64,000 bases of DNA, taken from positions 6,076,001 through 6,140,000 of the forward strand of contig NZ_CP109327.1 of assembly GCF_035918155.1 (NCBI RefSeq). The letters are read 5' to 3'. Source of the DNA: Streptomyces sp. NBC_01591. Its GTDB lineage: Bacteria > Actinomycetota > Actinomycetes > Streptomycetales > Streptomycetaceae. Positions 16,022 to 24,360 of this stretch are shown one piece after another (within the stretch, counting starts at the first letter, position 1; each line of letters opens with the position of its first letter). Under the pieces are notes generated by a model. The model made no database searches, was not told the origin of the DNA, and saw nothing but the letters and a program-made list of their open reading frames with translations. The position numbers and the translations under genes were made by a program.

Positions 16022-17356
16022 GTGAGCGTGCACACGCCGGCCGCGTTGGAGCTGGACGACATTCAGAGCGGGGTTCTCAGCCCCCGCCCGACCCCCTACA
16101 CGGCGACCTACCTGGTGTTCCGTGTCGATGACCGGGCGCATGGGCGGGAGCTGATGCGGCGCGCGAGCGCGGTGGTGACTCCTGCCGCCGACGCGGTCAG
16201 TGCCCTGGGGGAGACATGGGTGAGCGTCGCGGTCACCTTTCACGGGCTGGAGGTCCTGGGTGTGCCACGGGCATCGCTGGACACGTTCGCCTGGGAGTTC
16301 CGGCAGGGGATGGCCGCCCGGGCCCAGGCGCTGGGTGATGTCGGCGAGAGTGGCCCCGAGCACTGGGAAGCGCCATTGGGCACGTCGGATGTCCATGTGG
16401 TGTTCGCGGCGATCGCCCCTGATGCCACGCGGTTGGAGGCGGCCATCGACAGAGCCCGCCCTGCTTACGACCGGCTTCCCGGGGTGACCGCGATCTGGCG
16501 GCAGGACTGCTACGCGCTGCCCACCGAGACCGAGCATTTCGGCTACCGCGACGGCGTCAGCCATCCGGCCGTGGAGGGCAGCGGTATCGCCGGGTCGAAC
16601 GAGCTGGAGGTGCCCTTGAAGGCGGGCGAGTTCGTGCTCGGCTACCAGGACGAGATCGGGGGCACCCAGACCCCGCAGCCGGAGGTGCTGGGACGTAACG
16701 GCAGCTACGCGGTCTTCCGTAAACTCCACCAGCGGGTCGCCGCGTTCCGGCGCTACCTGCGGGACAACGCCACCAGCCCCGAGGACGAGGAACTGCTCGC
16801 AGCCAAGATCATGGGACGCTGGCGCAGCGGGGCACCGCTGGCACTCAGCCCGGAGCACGACGACCCCGATCTGGGCGCCGACCCGCACCGCCGCAACACT
16901 TTCCTGTACGCGCGGGACGATCCGGCGGGATTCGCCACGCCCAGCGGCTGCCACATCCGGCGGGCCAATCCCCGCGACGCGGCGGTGGCGGGTGAAGTGC
17001 GGCTGCACCGCATGATCAGACGCGGCGCCGTCTACGGTCCGCCGCTGCCCGAAGGAGTCATGGAGGACGACGGGGCCGACCGCGGTCTGATGTTCGCGTT
17101 CATCGGAGCCCACCCAGGGCGGCAGTTCGAATTTGTTCAGTCCGAGTGGATGAACGACGGCGTCTTCTTCGGCGGGGGCAGCGCCAGAGATCCCGTCACC
17201 GGATCCCACGACGGCGTCACCGGCTTCACCGTTCCCCGGCGGCCGCTGCGACGACGCCTGTCCCCACTGCCGCGGTTCGTCGTCACCCGCGGTGGCGAGT
17301 ACTGCTTCCTGCCGGGCCTGAACGCCTTGCGGTGGCTCGGTGATCTCCCGGACTGA
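16022..17356 (+). CDS. DyP-type haem peroxidase
   Basis: A 444-residue dye-decolourising-type peroxidase, using H2O2 to oxidise an unknown substrate. The distal motif is GYRDG (residues 174-178, a form of GxxDG) with the catalytic Asp177. A likely proximal haem ligand is His311 in CHIRRANPRDA, and an Arg-rich MIRRGAVYGPP follows at about 331-340. There is no signal peptide or twin-arginine motif, so it is probably cytoplasmic. GTG 16022 has a strong AAGGAGGCGAGG. Third gene of the operon; the two preceding proteins are probably partners. Confidence 0.9.
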   Translation: MSVHTPAALELDDIQSGVLSPRPTPYTATYLVFRVDDRAHGRELMRRASAVVTPAADAVSALGETWVSVAVTFHGLEVLGVPRASLDTFAWEFRQGMAARAQALGDVGESGPEHWEAPLGTSDVHVVFAAIAPDATRLEAAIDRARPAYDRLPGVTAIWRQDCYALPTETEHFGYRDGVSHPAVEGSGIAGSNELEVPLKAGEFVLGYQDEIGGTQTPQPEVLGRNGSYAVFRKLHQRVAAFRRYLRDNATSPEDEELLAAKIMGRWRSGAPLALSPEHDDPDLGADPHRRNTFLYARDDPAGFATPSGCHIRRANPRDAAVAGEVRLHRMIRRGAVYGPPLPEGVMEDDGADRGLMFAFIGAHPGRQFEFVQSEWMNDGVFFGGGSARDPVTGSHDGVTGFTVPRRPLRRRLSPLPRFVVTRGGEYCFLPGLNALRWLGDLPD

Positions 17357-17422
17357 CATGCGGTCACGCGCGCCGTGGCACCGGCCCGCCGAGGCGCTCG
17401 GCCGCCCGAGGGGACACATCTC

Positions 17423-17760
17423 ATGGAAGCCCTGCACCTCTTGTTCAACGCCGTCACCGTGATCTTCATCGCGGCCACCATGTTCACTGCCGGTCCGGGG
17501 GCCACCATCCCGGCACTGCGGAGCGTCTTCACCGACATCCCGCTGCCGGCGCCGGCTCTGCTCGCCAGCATGGTGGTCATCCCGCTGCTCGGCCGGGGCA
17601 TCGGTGCACTGTTCGGCTCACTCACTCTCCTGGCGGGGTTCGTCCTCGCCTCCGACGCCTTCGGCACACTGCTGGCCACGGGCCCGCCGGTGCGCCGCAC
17701 CGCCATGGGCAGCGTCGCCGCAGTACGCAACGCCACCCAGGCCCGCGGGATGGTGGTCGA
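17423..17760 (+). pseudogene. Remnant of a bile-acid:sodium-symporter-family (BASS) transporter
   Basis: The frame from ATG 17423 begins with a typical BASS N-terminus (MEALHLLFNAVTVIFIAATM, PALRSVFTDIP, VVIPLLG) but this jumps after about 65 residues to what looks like the C-terminal part (RRTAMGSVAAVRNATQARG), then runs into the end of the opposing anti-sigma gene. A functional protein has about 300 residues, so most of the middle is missing. I read it as an internally deleted relic; how the tail ended is unclear because the frame continues through unrelated DNA. Confidence 0.6.
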
Positions 17761-17766
17761 GGTGGG

Positions 17767-18459
17767 TCAGAGTGGTCGGGTCGTGGCGACCAGGCGTCCC
17801 GCGTGGTCCATCACGGAGATGGACCGGATGTCGGGAAGGTGCAGGGCACTCGCCCCCGTCACGGCGGCGCTGCCGTTGGGAGTGATCGCCCAGGTGGCCG
17901 CCTGCTCCTTGCGGCCGTCCACCGAGGAGACCTGGAGGACGAAGGGTCCTGGTGCTCCTGCGGGCAGGTCGGCCAGGGTGACGCTCACCGCAGTGCCCCA
18001 GGGCTTGGCCGTGAGCGTGGCACGGCCGGACACGGAGTACCCGGCGGCCGAGGTGAAGGCCGTGGCCGGGCCGGTCGAGGGCCGGAGCGGCAGCATCGAC
18101 CACAGTCCGAGCCCGGCGACCACGATCAGGGCCGCAGCCAGTGCCAGCCACTGCCGACGAGCCCGGCGCCTGCGTGCGACATCGGCGGCGCGGACCTGCT
18201 CCAGCAGGCGGCCGAGCCCGGCCGGCGAAGCCGGCGCCGCCGCATCGGTGCCGGCCTCGCGTGCGGCCCGGGGACGGGGCGCGGACATGCCCGGGGCACG
18301 GCGGAGCAGTCCCGCCAGCGGGGCCGAGCGCGCGAGCTCGTCACGGCATTCCTGGCACGTGGGCAGGTGGGACTCCAGGTCGCGGCGGTCGGTCTCGCTG
18401 AGACCGCCCAGCACATATGCGCCGATCAGCATGCGCACGTCATCGTGGTCGGTGCTCAC
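17767..18459 (-). CDS. Membrane anti-sigma factor with zinc-finger (ZAS) domain
   Basis: A 230-residue anti-sigma factor. The N-terminus has the ZAS signature (LESHLPTCQECRDELAR, His30-x3-Cys34-x2-Cys37). A basic linker (DVARRRRARRQW) precedes one membrane segment (about residues 105-124), and the extracytoplasmic part is a RskA-like beta domain (VTLADLPAGAPGPFVLQVSS). It sequesters the cognate sigma factor at the membrane. The GTG start at 18459 overlaps the sigma gene stop by four bases, so the pair is co-translated. Confidence 0.9.
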   Translation of the reverse strand: MSTDHDDVRMLIGAYVLGGLSETDRRDLESHLPTCQECRDELARSAPLAGLLRRAPGMSAPRPRAAREAGTDAAAPASPAGLGRLLEQVRAADVARRRRARRQWLALAAALIVVAGLGLWSMLPLRPSTGPATAFTSAAGYSVSGRATLTAKPWGTAVSVTLADLPAGAPGPFVLQVSSVDGRKEQAATWAITPNGSAAVTGASALHLPDIRSISVMDHAGRLVATTRPL

Positions 18460-18980
18460 CGCAGAACTCCCATTTCTTCAAAGGCTGCGCGCAGGTTGCG
18501 TACGGCGTAGTAGGCGCGGGACTTGACCGTTCCCTCCGGGATCGTGAGCCGTGACGCGGCCTCGGCGACGGTCAGCCCCTCGAAGTACAGCGCCTGGATC
18601 ACATCACGATGCTCGCTGGACAAGCGTTCCAACGCTGCGGTGATCACGTGCCCCTCCAGCGCCGCCTCCACATCATCGGCAGAAGGTACAGCCGCGAGTG
18701 CCTCGTCGTCGTAGAGCGGTTCCGGACGCCGCTGCTCAGCGCGCCAGCCGTCGGTGAGCACGTTGCGGGCGATCGTGAAGAGATAGGAGCGGATGGTGAC
18801 GTGGCGTGGCTCGATCTTGTCGATGCTGCGCCACGCCCGCAGCAGCGTCTCCTGCACGACGTCCTCCGCCTGCTCGGGACTGCGCACGTACCTGCGCACG
18901 AAGGAGAGCAGCACATCGTGGTGCTCGGTGTACAACGCAGTCATCAACTGCTCGTCCGGCGTCACGCTCGATGTCCTCAT
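18456..18980 (-). CDS. ECF-family RNA polymerase sigma factor
   Basis: A 174-residue extracytoplasmic-function sigma factor. Region 2 includes VRRYVRSPEQAEDVVQETLLRAW and region 4 is SSEHRDVIQALYFEGLTVAEAASRLTIPEGTVKSR, with a normal spacer. ATG 18980 (MRTSSVTPDEQLM) is chosen because region 2 starts about 10 residues later; the frame is open to 19160 but that part is not sigma-like. It is coupled to the anti-sigma gene, and the divergent secreted-protein gene is a plausible target. Confidence 0.92.
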   Translation of the reverse strand: MRTSSVTPDEQLMTALYTEHHDVLLSFVRRYVRSPEQAEDVVQETLLRAWRSIDKIEPRHVTIRSYLFTIARNVLTDGWRAEQRRPEPLYDDEALAAVPSADDVEAALEGHVITAALERLSSEHRDVIQALYFEGLTVAEAASRLTIPEGTVKSRAYYAVRNLRAAFEEMGVLR

Positions 18981-19468
18981 CTCGCAGGCTGGGGCCGCTT
19001 GGAGCATCGCCGGGCCCGTACTGCAGGCGGTGGACAGTCCGCGCCCCGGGGAGGCGCGGAACCAGATCCGATCCATCCGACCCACTTCCATACATGACCG
19101 CACCGGCTGCGCCGTCTTCGAGGACGGCTGCGACATGCGGCTTCTTGTGTTCTGAGGCACTGATCGTGTGCCCTTGCGGCTACGTGTACGACGAGCTGGG
19201 GGTTCAGGTTCACCCGAAGACAGCGGACGAACTCAGGTTCTCGCCACTCGTCGGAGCGAAGGCCCGTCGGCGCACTTTGTAGCAGGGGTGTGCACGGGAG
19301 TGCCGACACGGGTCCGGCGTCGAGACCACGGGCACGGGCGCGCTGGACGGCATCCCGCTCCCCCGCAGCCCTGACGGAACCGGAGCGGTTCAACCTGCGG
19401 ATTGAACCGGGTGCCGCAGGCGGTCGTACACATGGCCGCAAGCCTCCCAACACTCAGGAGAACAAGTC
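18981..19468. other. Divergent intergenic region, ECF sigma / secreted protein
   Basis: Nearly 490 bases without a convincing gene. A perfect inverted repeat GGTTCAA-N8-TTGAACC lies at 19387-19408, 60 bases before the secreted-protein start; its right arm contains a GAACC -35-like element with GTCGTA 14-15 bases on, which might be an ECF promoter, but spacing is short and this is weak. Confidence 0.4.
19387..19408. promoter_or_regulatory. Inverted repeat GGTTCAA / TTGAACC
   Basis: Seven-base perfect arms with an 8-base centre, upstream of the secreted Ca-loop protein and within the divergent region of the ECF sigma gene. Candidate operator or promoter part. Confidence 0.4.
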
Positions 19469-20164
19469 ATGAGCAAGAAGAAGCTCGGCTGGGCCCTCGG
19501 CGCGAGTGCGGCCATGATCCTCGGCCTGGGCGCCACGGCCTTCGGGCTGTCCAGCGCGAACGCGTCGAACCTGGACACGTCCGCCTCCGCCGCGACGCAC
19601 CCGGTCAAGGTGAAGGTCGTCGCGCCCAAGCGCGGGGACAACGCGGGAGTGGAGGGCAAGGGCTGGATCGTGGACCTGAAGCTCTCCTTCCGGGGCAAGA
19701 CCCTGGCCCAGACCGGCTACAACGGGCTCCAGCTCACCGGCCCGGCCGCGCACAACAACATCGCCCCCTTCCCAGGCACGTTCTCCACCGGCCAGGACGA
19801 AAAGATCCCTGGCCTGGTCGTGCTGGACTCCACCACCAACAGCAACCTCCCCGGCTTCTCCGGGCCCGGCACCAACCTGGCCAACCTGTTCAACCTCTCC
19901 GGCGTCACCGACCGCACCCCGCACAAGACCGAACTGTGGGACACCTGGATCGTCGGCGCCCCCATCGTGGGGCAGAACGTCGACACCACCCTGACCGTGG
20001 CTGTCGTCGACGACCTCAACCACGACGGCATCTACAACGACGCACCCGGCGTCGTGAAGGACCTCGACGGCGATGGGAGGATCGGCGCCAAGGACCTGGA
20101 CCTGATGGGTGTCGCCTCCAACATCGTCACCGTCCCCTTCCACATCAACGCCGACCCCGCCTGA
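19469..20164 (+). CDS. Secreted protein with EF-hand-like calcium loops
   Basis: A 231-residue exported protein. Lys-rich start, hydrophobic core (LGASAAMILGLGATAFGL) and likely cleavage after ANA or thereabouts. The C-terminal part has two Asp-rich loops, DDLNHDGIYNDA and DLDGDGRIGAKDLD, matching the DxDxDG calcium-binding pattern. The rest is not recognised. Start follows CAGGAGAAC. Located between the divergent ECF sigma gene and a secreted haloperoxidase-like gene on the same strand, so it may belong to that stress regulon (inference). Confidence 0.75.
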   Translation: MSKKKLGWALGASAAMILGLGATAFGLSSANASNLDTSASAATHPVKVKVVAPKRGDNAGVEGKGWIVDLKLSFRGKTLAQTGYNGLQLTGPAAHNNIAPFPGTFSTGQDEKIPGLVVLDSTTNSNLPGFSGPGTNLANLFNLSGVTDRTPHKTELWDTWIVGAPIVGQNVDTTLTVAVVDDLNHDGIYNDAPGVVKDLDGDGRIGAKDLDLMGVASNIVTVPFHINADPA

Positions 20165-20477
20165 ACCCCGCCAGGTCAGGAGGGCGCCGCTGCCGGGCCC
20201 GTGAACACCTGCGCGTGTGCCGCAGTGTGTGCGCCGGCGCTGATGATACGGAGCGACGAAAAGACCGCTCCTGCCTGCGGCGGCATCCCTGAGGGCAGGG
20301 CGTCCGGTCCGACACGGCACCGTGCTCCGCAGGTTCCCGGGCCAAGGCCCCTCGGCTTCGTCCGGGAACCTGCTGCGGCCGGTGCGAGGCCCTCGAATCT
20401 CTACGTCCCGTCGCACATGACTGCCGGACGGACGAACCGACATCCGGCGCCCGACCCCACCATGAGGAGCTACTCCC
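20165..20477. other. Gap between secreted protein and haloperoxidase genes
   Basis: About 310 bases without a gene. A perfect 12-bp inverted repeat GCAGGTTCCCGG / CCGGGAACCTGC (20329-20373, 21-base loop) could terminate the upstream gene. Confidence 0.5.
20329..20373 (+). terminator. Hairpin, candidate terminator
   Basis: Twelve-base perfect arms and a 21-base loop, 165 bases after the upstream stop. The loop contains a smaller GGCC/GGCC-type pairing. It could equally be a regulatory site. Confidence 0.4.
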
Positions 20478-21737
20478 GTGAACTTCCCGAAGACCCGTGC
20501 GGCCCTGGTGGCCTCCACGGCACTGCTGGTCGCCTCCGGCGCAGCGCCGAGCGTCGCCGCCCCTGTGCCCGGGCACGGCCGCACCTCCGTGGCGCTCGCC
20601 TGGTACGACACCACGGCCGACACGATCGCGACGGCCGGATCATCACTCCCTGCGGTGACCAACAGCCGTACCTGGGCGATCAGTTGGATCGCAGCAGCGC
20701 GGGCCCTGCAGCATGTGCCGTCCGGGGTCGACCGCAGGGACTACCAGGACGCGGCGCTGGCCGCCGCGGTGCACCGCGCCCTGGTCGAGCTGGTGCCCAC
20801 CCGTGCCCCGGAGCTGGATGCCGCCCTGCAGCAGACCCTGGATCAGACTCCCGACGGCCCGGCCGAGACCTTGGGCGCCGCAGCCGGCGAACGCCAGGCG
20901 CTGGAGATCCTGCACGACCGCGAGGGAGACGGCCTCGATGCGGCCGCCGTGAACGCCCCCTTCACCGTGCCACCGGCCGCGCCAGGCGTCTGGCAGCCCA
21001 CCCCGCCCGCGTTCGCCCCCGCCATCCAGAACGGCAGCCGGTTCGCCCGGCCCTTCCTGCTGAAAAGCGCCGGCCAGTTCCGACTGCCCGCGCCTCCCGC
21101 TCCGACGTCCAAGCGGTACCAGACCGACCTGAAGGAGGTTCGAGACTTCGGCGAGCTGAACAGCACCGTGCGCACCGCGCGGCAGACCGACACGGCCAAC
21201 TTCTGGTTCGACTCCTCGCCGGCCCTGTGGACCAAGCCGATTCGCGTCGCGCTCGCCGCCACCTCCCACCAGCCGCTGCTCAAGCAGGCCGAACTCGTCG
21301 CCCTGACCCACGCCACGCTGGTGGACACCCAGATCGCCACCTCCGACAGCAAGTACACCTACCCGCTGTGGCGCCCCGTCACCGCGATCCGAACAGGCGT
21401 CGGCGAGATCCCTGCCGACCCGTCATGGACCCCACTGCACACCACTCCGGCGCACCCGGACTACCCCAGCGGTCACAACACCTACGCAGGCGCGGCGGAA
21501 ACCGTTCTCACCGCCCTCGTAGGACCGCGCACGGCCCCGTTCACCCTGACCAGCGGCACCGCACCAGGCGTTGTCCGCACCTACACCGCATGGCACCAGC
21601 TCACGCTGGAGAACATGGACGCGCGGGTCTGGCTGGGCATCCACACCCGACTCGCGGACGAGGCCGGGGTCGGACTGGGTACCGATGTCGCCAGGTACGG
21701 CCTGAACCACGCCCGGTCGTTGTTCCAGGAGCACTGA
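20478..21737 (+). CDS. Secreted vanadium-haloperoxidase / PAP2-superfamily protein
   Basis: A 419-residue exported protein with signal peptide (RAALVASTALLVASGAAPSVAA). The C-terminal half holds the three-part vanadate/phosphate pocket: KYTYPLWRPVTAIR (KxxxxxxRP), PDYPSGHNTY (PSGH with the acid-base His) and ARVWLGIH (SRxxxxxH variant with Ala in place of the first Ser). This superfamily includes vanadium chloro/bromoperoxidases and acid phosphatases; the layout favours the haloperoxidase branch, though halogenating activity cannot be told from sequence. GTG 20478 follows ATGAGGAGC. Confidence 0.85.
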   Translation: MNFPKTRAALVASTALLVASGAAPSVAAPVPGHGRTSVALAWYDTTADTIATAGSSLPAVTNSRTWAISWIAAARALQHVPSGVDRRDYQDAALAAAVHRALVELVPTRAPELDAALQQTLDQTPDGPAETLGAAAGERQALEILHDREGDGLDAAAVNAPFTVPPAAPGVWQPTPPAFAPAIQNGSRFARPFLLKSAGQFRLPAPPAPTSKRYQTDLKEVRDFGELNSTVRTARQTDTANFWFDSSPALWTKPIRVALAATSHQPLLKQAELVALTHATLVDTQIATSDSKYTYPLWRPVTAIRTGVGEIPADPSWTPLHTTPAHPDYPSGHNTYAGAAETVLTALVGPRTAPFTLTSGTAPGVVRTYTAWHQLTLENMDARVWLGIHTRLADEAGVGLGTDVARYGLNHARSLFQEH

Positions 21738-21817
21738 ATCGCCCGGGCGAACACCGCCGTCCGCGTCGGCGTCCGCGTCGAGCCGGCGAGGACGCGGGCC
21801 CGGGTGCCGTCGGTCCG

Positions 21818-22492
21818 TCAGCCGTCGCGGGCCACCCACCGGTAGTGCAGCTCCGGACGCCCGATCTGGCCGTACTGCGGGCTGCGCACCACGTGCCCCA
21901 CCGTCACCAGATGCTCCAGATAGCGGCGCGCGGTGATCCGCGAGATGCCCAGCTCCGCCCCGGTCGAGGCTGCCGTCACCCCCTCCGGGGCGGCCCGCAC
22001 GACACGGGTGACGGCCTCCAGAGTCGGGCCGCTCAGCCCCTTCGGCAGCCGGGCCGGCTGCGGTGCGCGCAGGGCGCCGAGGGCCCGGTCCACCTCGTCC
22101 TGGCCGCTCGCCTCACCGGCCGCCGCGCGGAACTCCGCGTAGCGCACGAGCCGGTCGCGCAGGGTGGCGAAGGTGAACGGCTTCAGCACGTACTGGACGA
22201 CCCCGAGCGACACCCCCTCCCGGACCACCGCCAGATCGCGGGCCGACGTCACCGCGATGACATCCGCCGAGTGTCCGGCCGCACGCAGCGAGCGCAGCAG
22301 CTGCAGACCGTGCCCGTCGGGCAGATACAGGTCCAGGAGCAGCAGATCGACCGGCGTACGCTCCAGCGCCCGCACTGCCTCCGCACGCGAATGCGCTACG
22401 GCCGCCACCGTGAATCCGGGGACGCGGCCCACGTACAGCCGATGGGCGTCCGCGGCGACGGGGTCGTCCTCGACGACCAGCACCTGGATCAC
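21818..22492 (-). CDS. Response regulator, CitB/DctR type
   Basis: A 224-residue two-component regulator. The receiver domain has the acidic pocket VVEDD, phospho-acceptor in LLLLDLYLPDG (about Asp55), and LKPF with the conserved Lys. The output domain is a winged-helix of the CitB/DpiA type (GVTAASTGAELGISRITARRYLEHL). GTG start overlaps the kinase gene stop by four bases, so both are produced together. It probably controls the divergent dctA gene in response to a C4-dicarboxylate or citrate. Confidence 0.92.
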   Translation of the reverse strand: MIQVLVVEDDPVAADAHRLYVGRVPGFTVAAVAHSRAEAVRALERTPVDLLLLDLYLPDGHGLQLLRSLRAAGHSADVIAVTSARDLAVVREGVSLGVVQYVLKPFTFATLRDRLVRYAEFRAAAGEASGQDEVDRALGALRAPQPARLPKGLSGPTLEAVTRVVRAAPEGVTAASTGAELGISRITARRYLEHLVTVGHVVRSPQYGQIGRPELHYRWVARDG

Positions 22493-24192
22493 GCCGTGGT
22501 CTCCTTCGTGGTGTGCGTCGTGCGGCCGGCGGCGGTCAGCGGCAGCCGCACCGTGAAGCGCGCACCGCCGTCCGCACCGCCGTCCGGGCCGCTGTCCAGC
22601 GCCACCGTCCCGCCGTTGCGGTGCACCGCCTGCTGCACGAGGGCGAGCCCGATGCCCCGCCCGGCGCCGTGCGTCGTCCAGCCCCGGCCGAACACCTCGG
22701 CGGCGTCCTTCGGATCGATCCCGGCCCCGGTGTCGGCGACCCGAAGCAGCAGTTCGCCCTCTCCGGCCAGCGCGGTGACGGTGACCCGGGCGCGGGCGGC
22801 CCGCCCGCTTCCCGCTCCCCGCTGGGCGGGCACGGACCCGGGTCCCGGGGTGCCGGTCACCGCCTCCGATGCCGCGTCCACCGCGTTGTCGATCAGATTG
22901 CCGAGGATCGTCACCAGGTCCCGGTGCGGCAGCGTGGCCGGCAGGTCGCCGTCGTCGATCAGACTGTCGTCCGCGAGCACCAGCTCCACCCCCCGTTCGT
23001 TCGCCTGCGCCGCCTTGCCGAGCAGCAGTGCGGCCAGCACCGGCTCGGCGACCGCTCCCACCACCCGGTCGGTGAGGGCCTGGGCCAGCTCCAGCTCGGC
23101 GGTGGCGAAGCCCACCGCCTCGTCGGCCCGGCCCAGTTCGATCAGCGAGACCACGGTGTGCAGCCGGTTCGCCGCCTCGTGCGCCTGCGAGCGCAACGCC
23201 TGGGTGAACCCCCGCTCGGAGTCCAACTCACCGGACAGCGCCTGGAGTTCCGTGTGATCGCGCAGCGTCACGACGGTGCCGCGCTGCTCCCCGCCCACCA
23301 CCGGACGGGTGTTGACCACGATCACCCGGTCCGCCGTCAGATGCAGTTCGTCGACCCGCTCCTCGGAGGCGAGCAGCGCACCGGTCAGCGGCGCGGGCAG
23401 ATCCAGCTCGGCGACCCTGCGCCCGACCGCACCCGGCTCCAGACCGAGCAGCTCCCGGCCCGCGTCGTTGATCAGCGCGATCCGTCGCTGCCCGTCGAGC
23501 ATCAGCAGCCCCTCGCGCACCGCGTGCAGCGTGGCCTGGTGGTAGTCGTGCATCCGGCTCAGCTCGGCGGCGTTCATGCCGTGCGTGTGCCGCCGCAGCC
23601 GGGCGTTGATCACGTACGTGCCGATGCCGCCGAGCGCGAGCGCCCCGCCCGCCGCCAGTCCCAGCGCCCCGAGCTGCGCCCGCACCTGCGAGGAGACCCG
23701 TTCGACCGTGATGCCCGCGCTGACCAGCCCGGTGATCCGGGAGCCGTCCCGGATCGGTGTGACGACCCGGATCGAGGGGCCGAGCGTGCCGGTGTACGTC
23801 TCCGTGAACGTCTCGCCGCGCAGTGCCTGCGCGGTGTGCCCGAGGAACTCCTCGCCGATCCGGTCGGTGTCCGGGTGCGTCCAGCGGACCCGGTCCGGGG
23901 ACATGATCGTGACGAAGGTGATCCCGGTGTCCCTGCGGACCTGCTCCGCGTACGGCTGCAGCACGGTGGACGGGTCCGGGGTACGGATCGCCTCCCGTAC
24001 GGACGGCGAGTCGGCGATCGCCAGCGCGGCCGCCCGCACCTGCCGGGTCGCGGTCTCCTTCGCCTGCTCGCTGCCGGAGACGTAGGCGAAGAACGCGCAG
24101 CCCGCCACCACGGCCGCCACCAGCACCACCTGCATGGCGAAGAGCTGACCGGCCAGGCTGCGCGGGCGGGTACGGGGGCGGGGGAGACGCAT
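22489..24192 (-). CDS. Sensor histidine kinase, CitA/DcuS type
   Basis: A 567-residue membrane sensor. A first membrane segment (about residues 15-40), an extracytoplasmic PAS-like (CACHE) domain of about 130 residues, a second membrane segment (GALGLAAGGALALGGIGTYV), a cytoplasmic PAS domain (LHAVREGLLMLDGQRRIALIND), the phospho-acceptor His in LRSQAHEAANRLH and an ATPase domain with the N-box GNLIDNAVDAA and DTGAGI. ATG 24192 is the first that includes membrane segment 1; the frame remains open far upstream over dctA, which is only a shadow. Divergent from dctA. Confidence 0.92.
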   Translation of the reverse strand: MRLPRPRTRPRSLAGQLFAMQVVLVAAVVAGCAFFAYVSGSEQAKETATRQVRAAALAIADSPSVREAIRTPDPSTVLQPYAEQVRRDTGITFVTIMSPDRVRWTHPDTDRIGEEFLGHTAQALRGETFTETYTGTLGPSIRVVTPIRDGSRITGLVSAGITVERVSSQVRAQLGALGLAAGGALALGGIGTYVINARLRRHTHGMNAAELSRMHDYHQATLHAVREGLLMLDGQRRIALINDAGRELLGLEPGAVGRRVAELDLPAPLTGALLASEERVDELHLTADRVIVVNTRPVVGGEQRGTVVTLRDHTELQALSGELDSERGFTQALRSQAHEAANRLHTVVSLIELGRADEAVGFATAELELAQALTDRVVGAVAEPVLAALLLGKAAQANERGVELVLADDSLIDDGDLPATLPHRDLVTILGNLIDNAVDAASEAVTGTPGPGSVPAQRGAGSGRAARARVTVTALAGEGELLLRVADTGAGIDPKDAAEVFGRGWTTHGAGRGIGLALVQQAVHRNGGTVALDSGPDGGADGGARFTVRLPLTAAGRTTHTTKETTA

Positions 24193-24240
24193 GCCCACAG
24201 TCTGCCTGGCCGAAAACAAATGAACGAAATGCACGCAACG

Positions 24241-24254
24241 GTGACCGCCGTCAC
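24241..24254. promoter_or_regulatory. Crp-like palindrome GTGACCGCCGTCAC
   Basis: GTGA-N6-TCAC, matching the general Crp consensus and the GTG-N6-GNCAC form I recall for Streptomyces Crp. It is in the 168-base divergent region between the sensor kinase and dctA. Could instead bind the CitB-type regulator. Confidence 0.45.
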
Positions 24255-24360
24255 AGGGAACGAGATATTCGCCAAGGGTTTTTTCCGGCCCGGATCCGCC
24301 GGACAGCCCTTGCACCCCCCAGGGACGGGGGGTGACCCGGACGAGCCGAGGAGAACCCCC

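Noticed and set aside
21760..21785. Tandem GTCCGCGTCGGC / GTCCGCGTCGAG
   Set aside because: A two-copy 12-base repeat in very GC-rich DNA is expected by chance.
20201..23257. A 1018-codon plus-strand frame across the haloperoxidase and kinase region
   Set aside because: It overlaps two well-supported genes in other frames and has the composition of a high-GC shadow.
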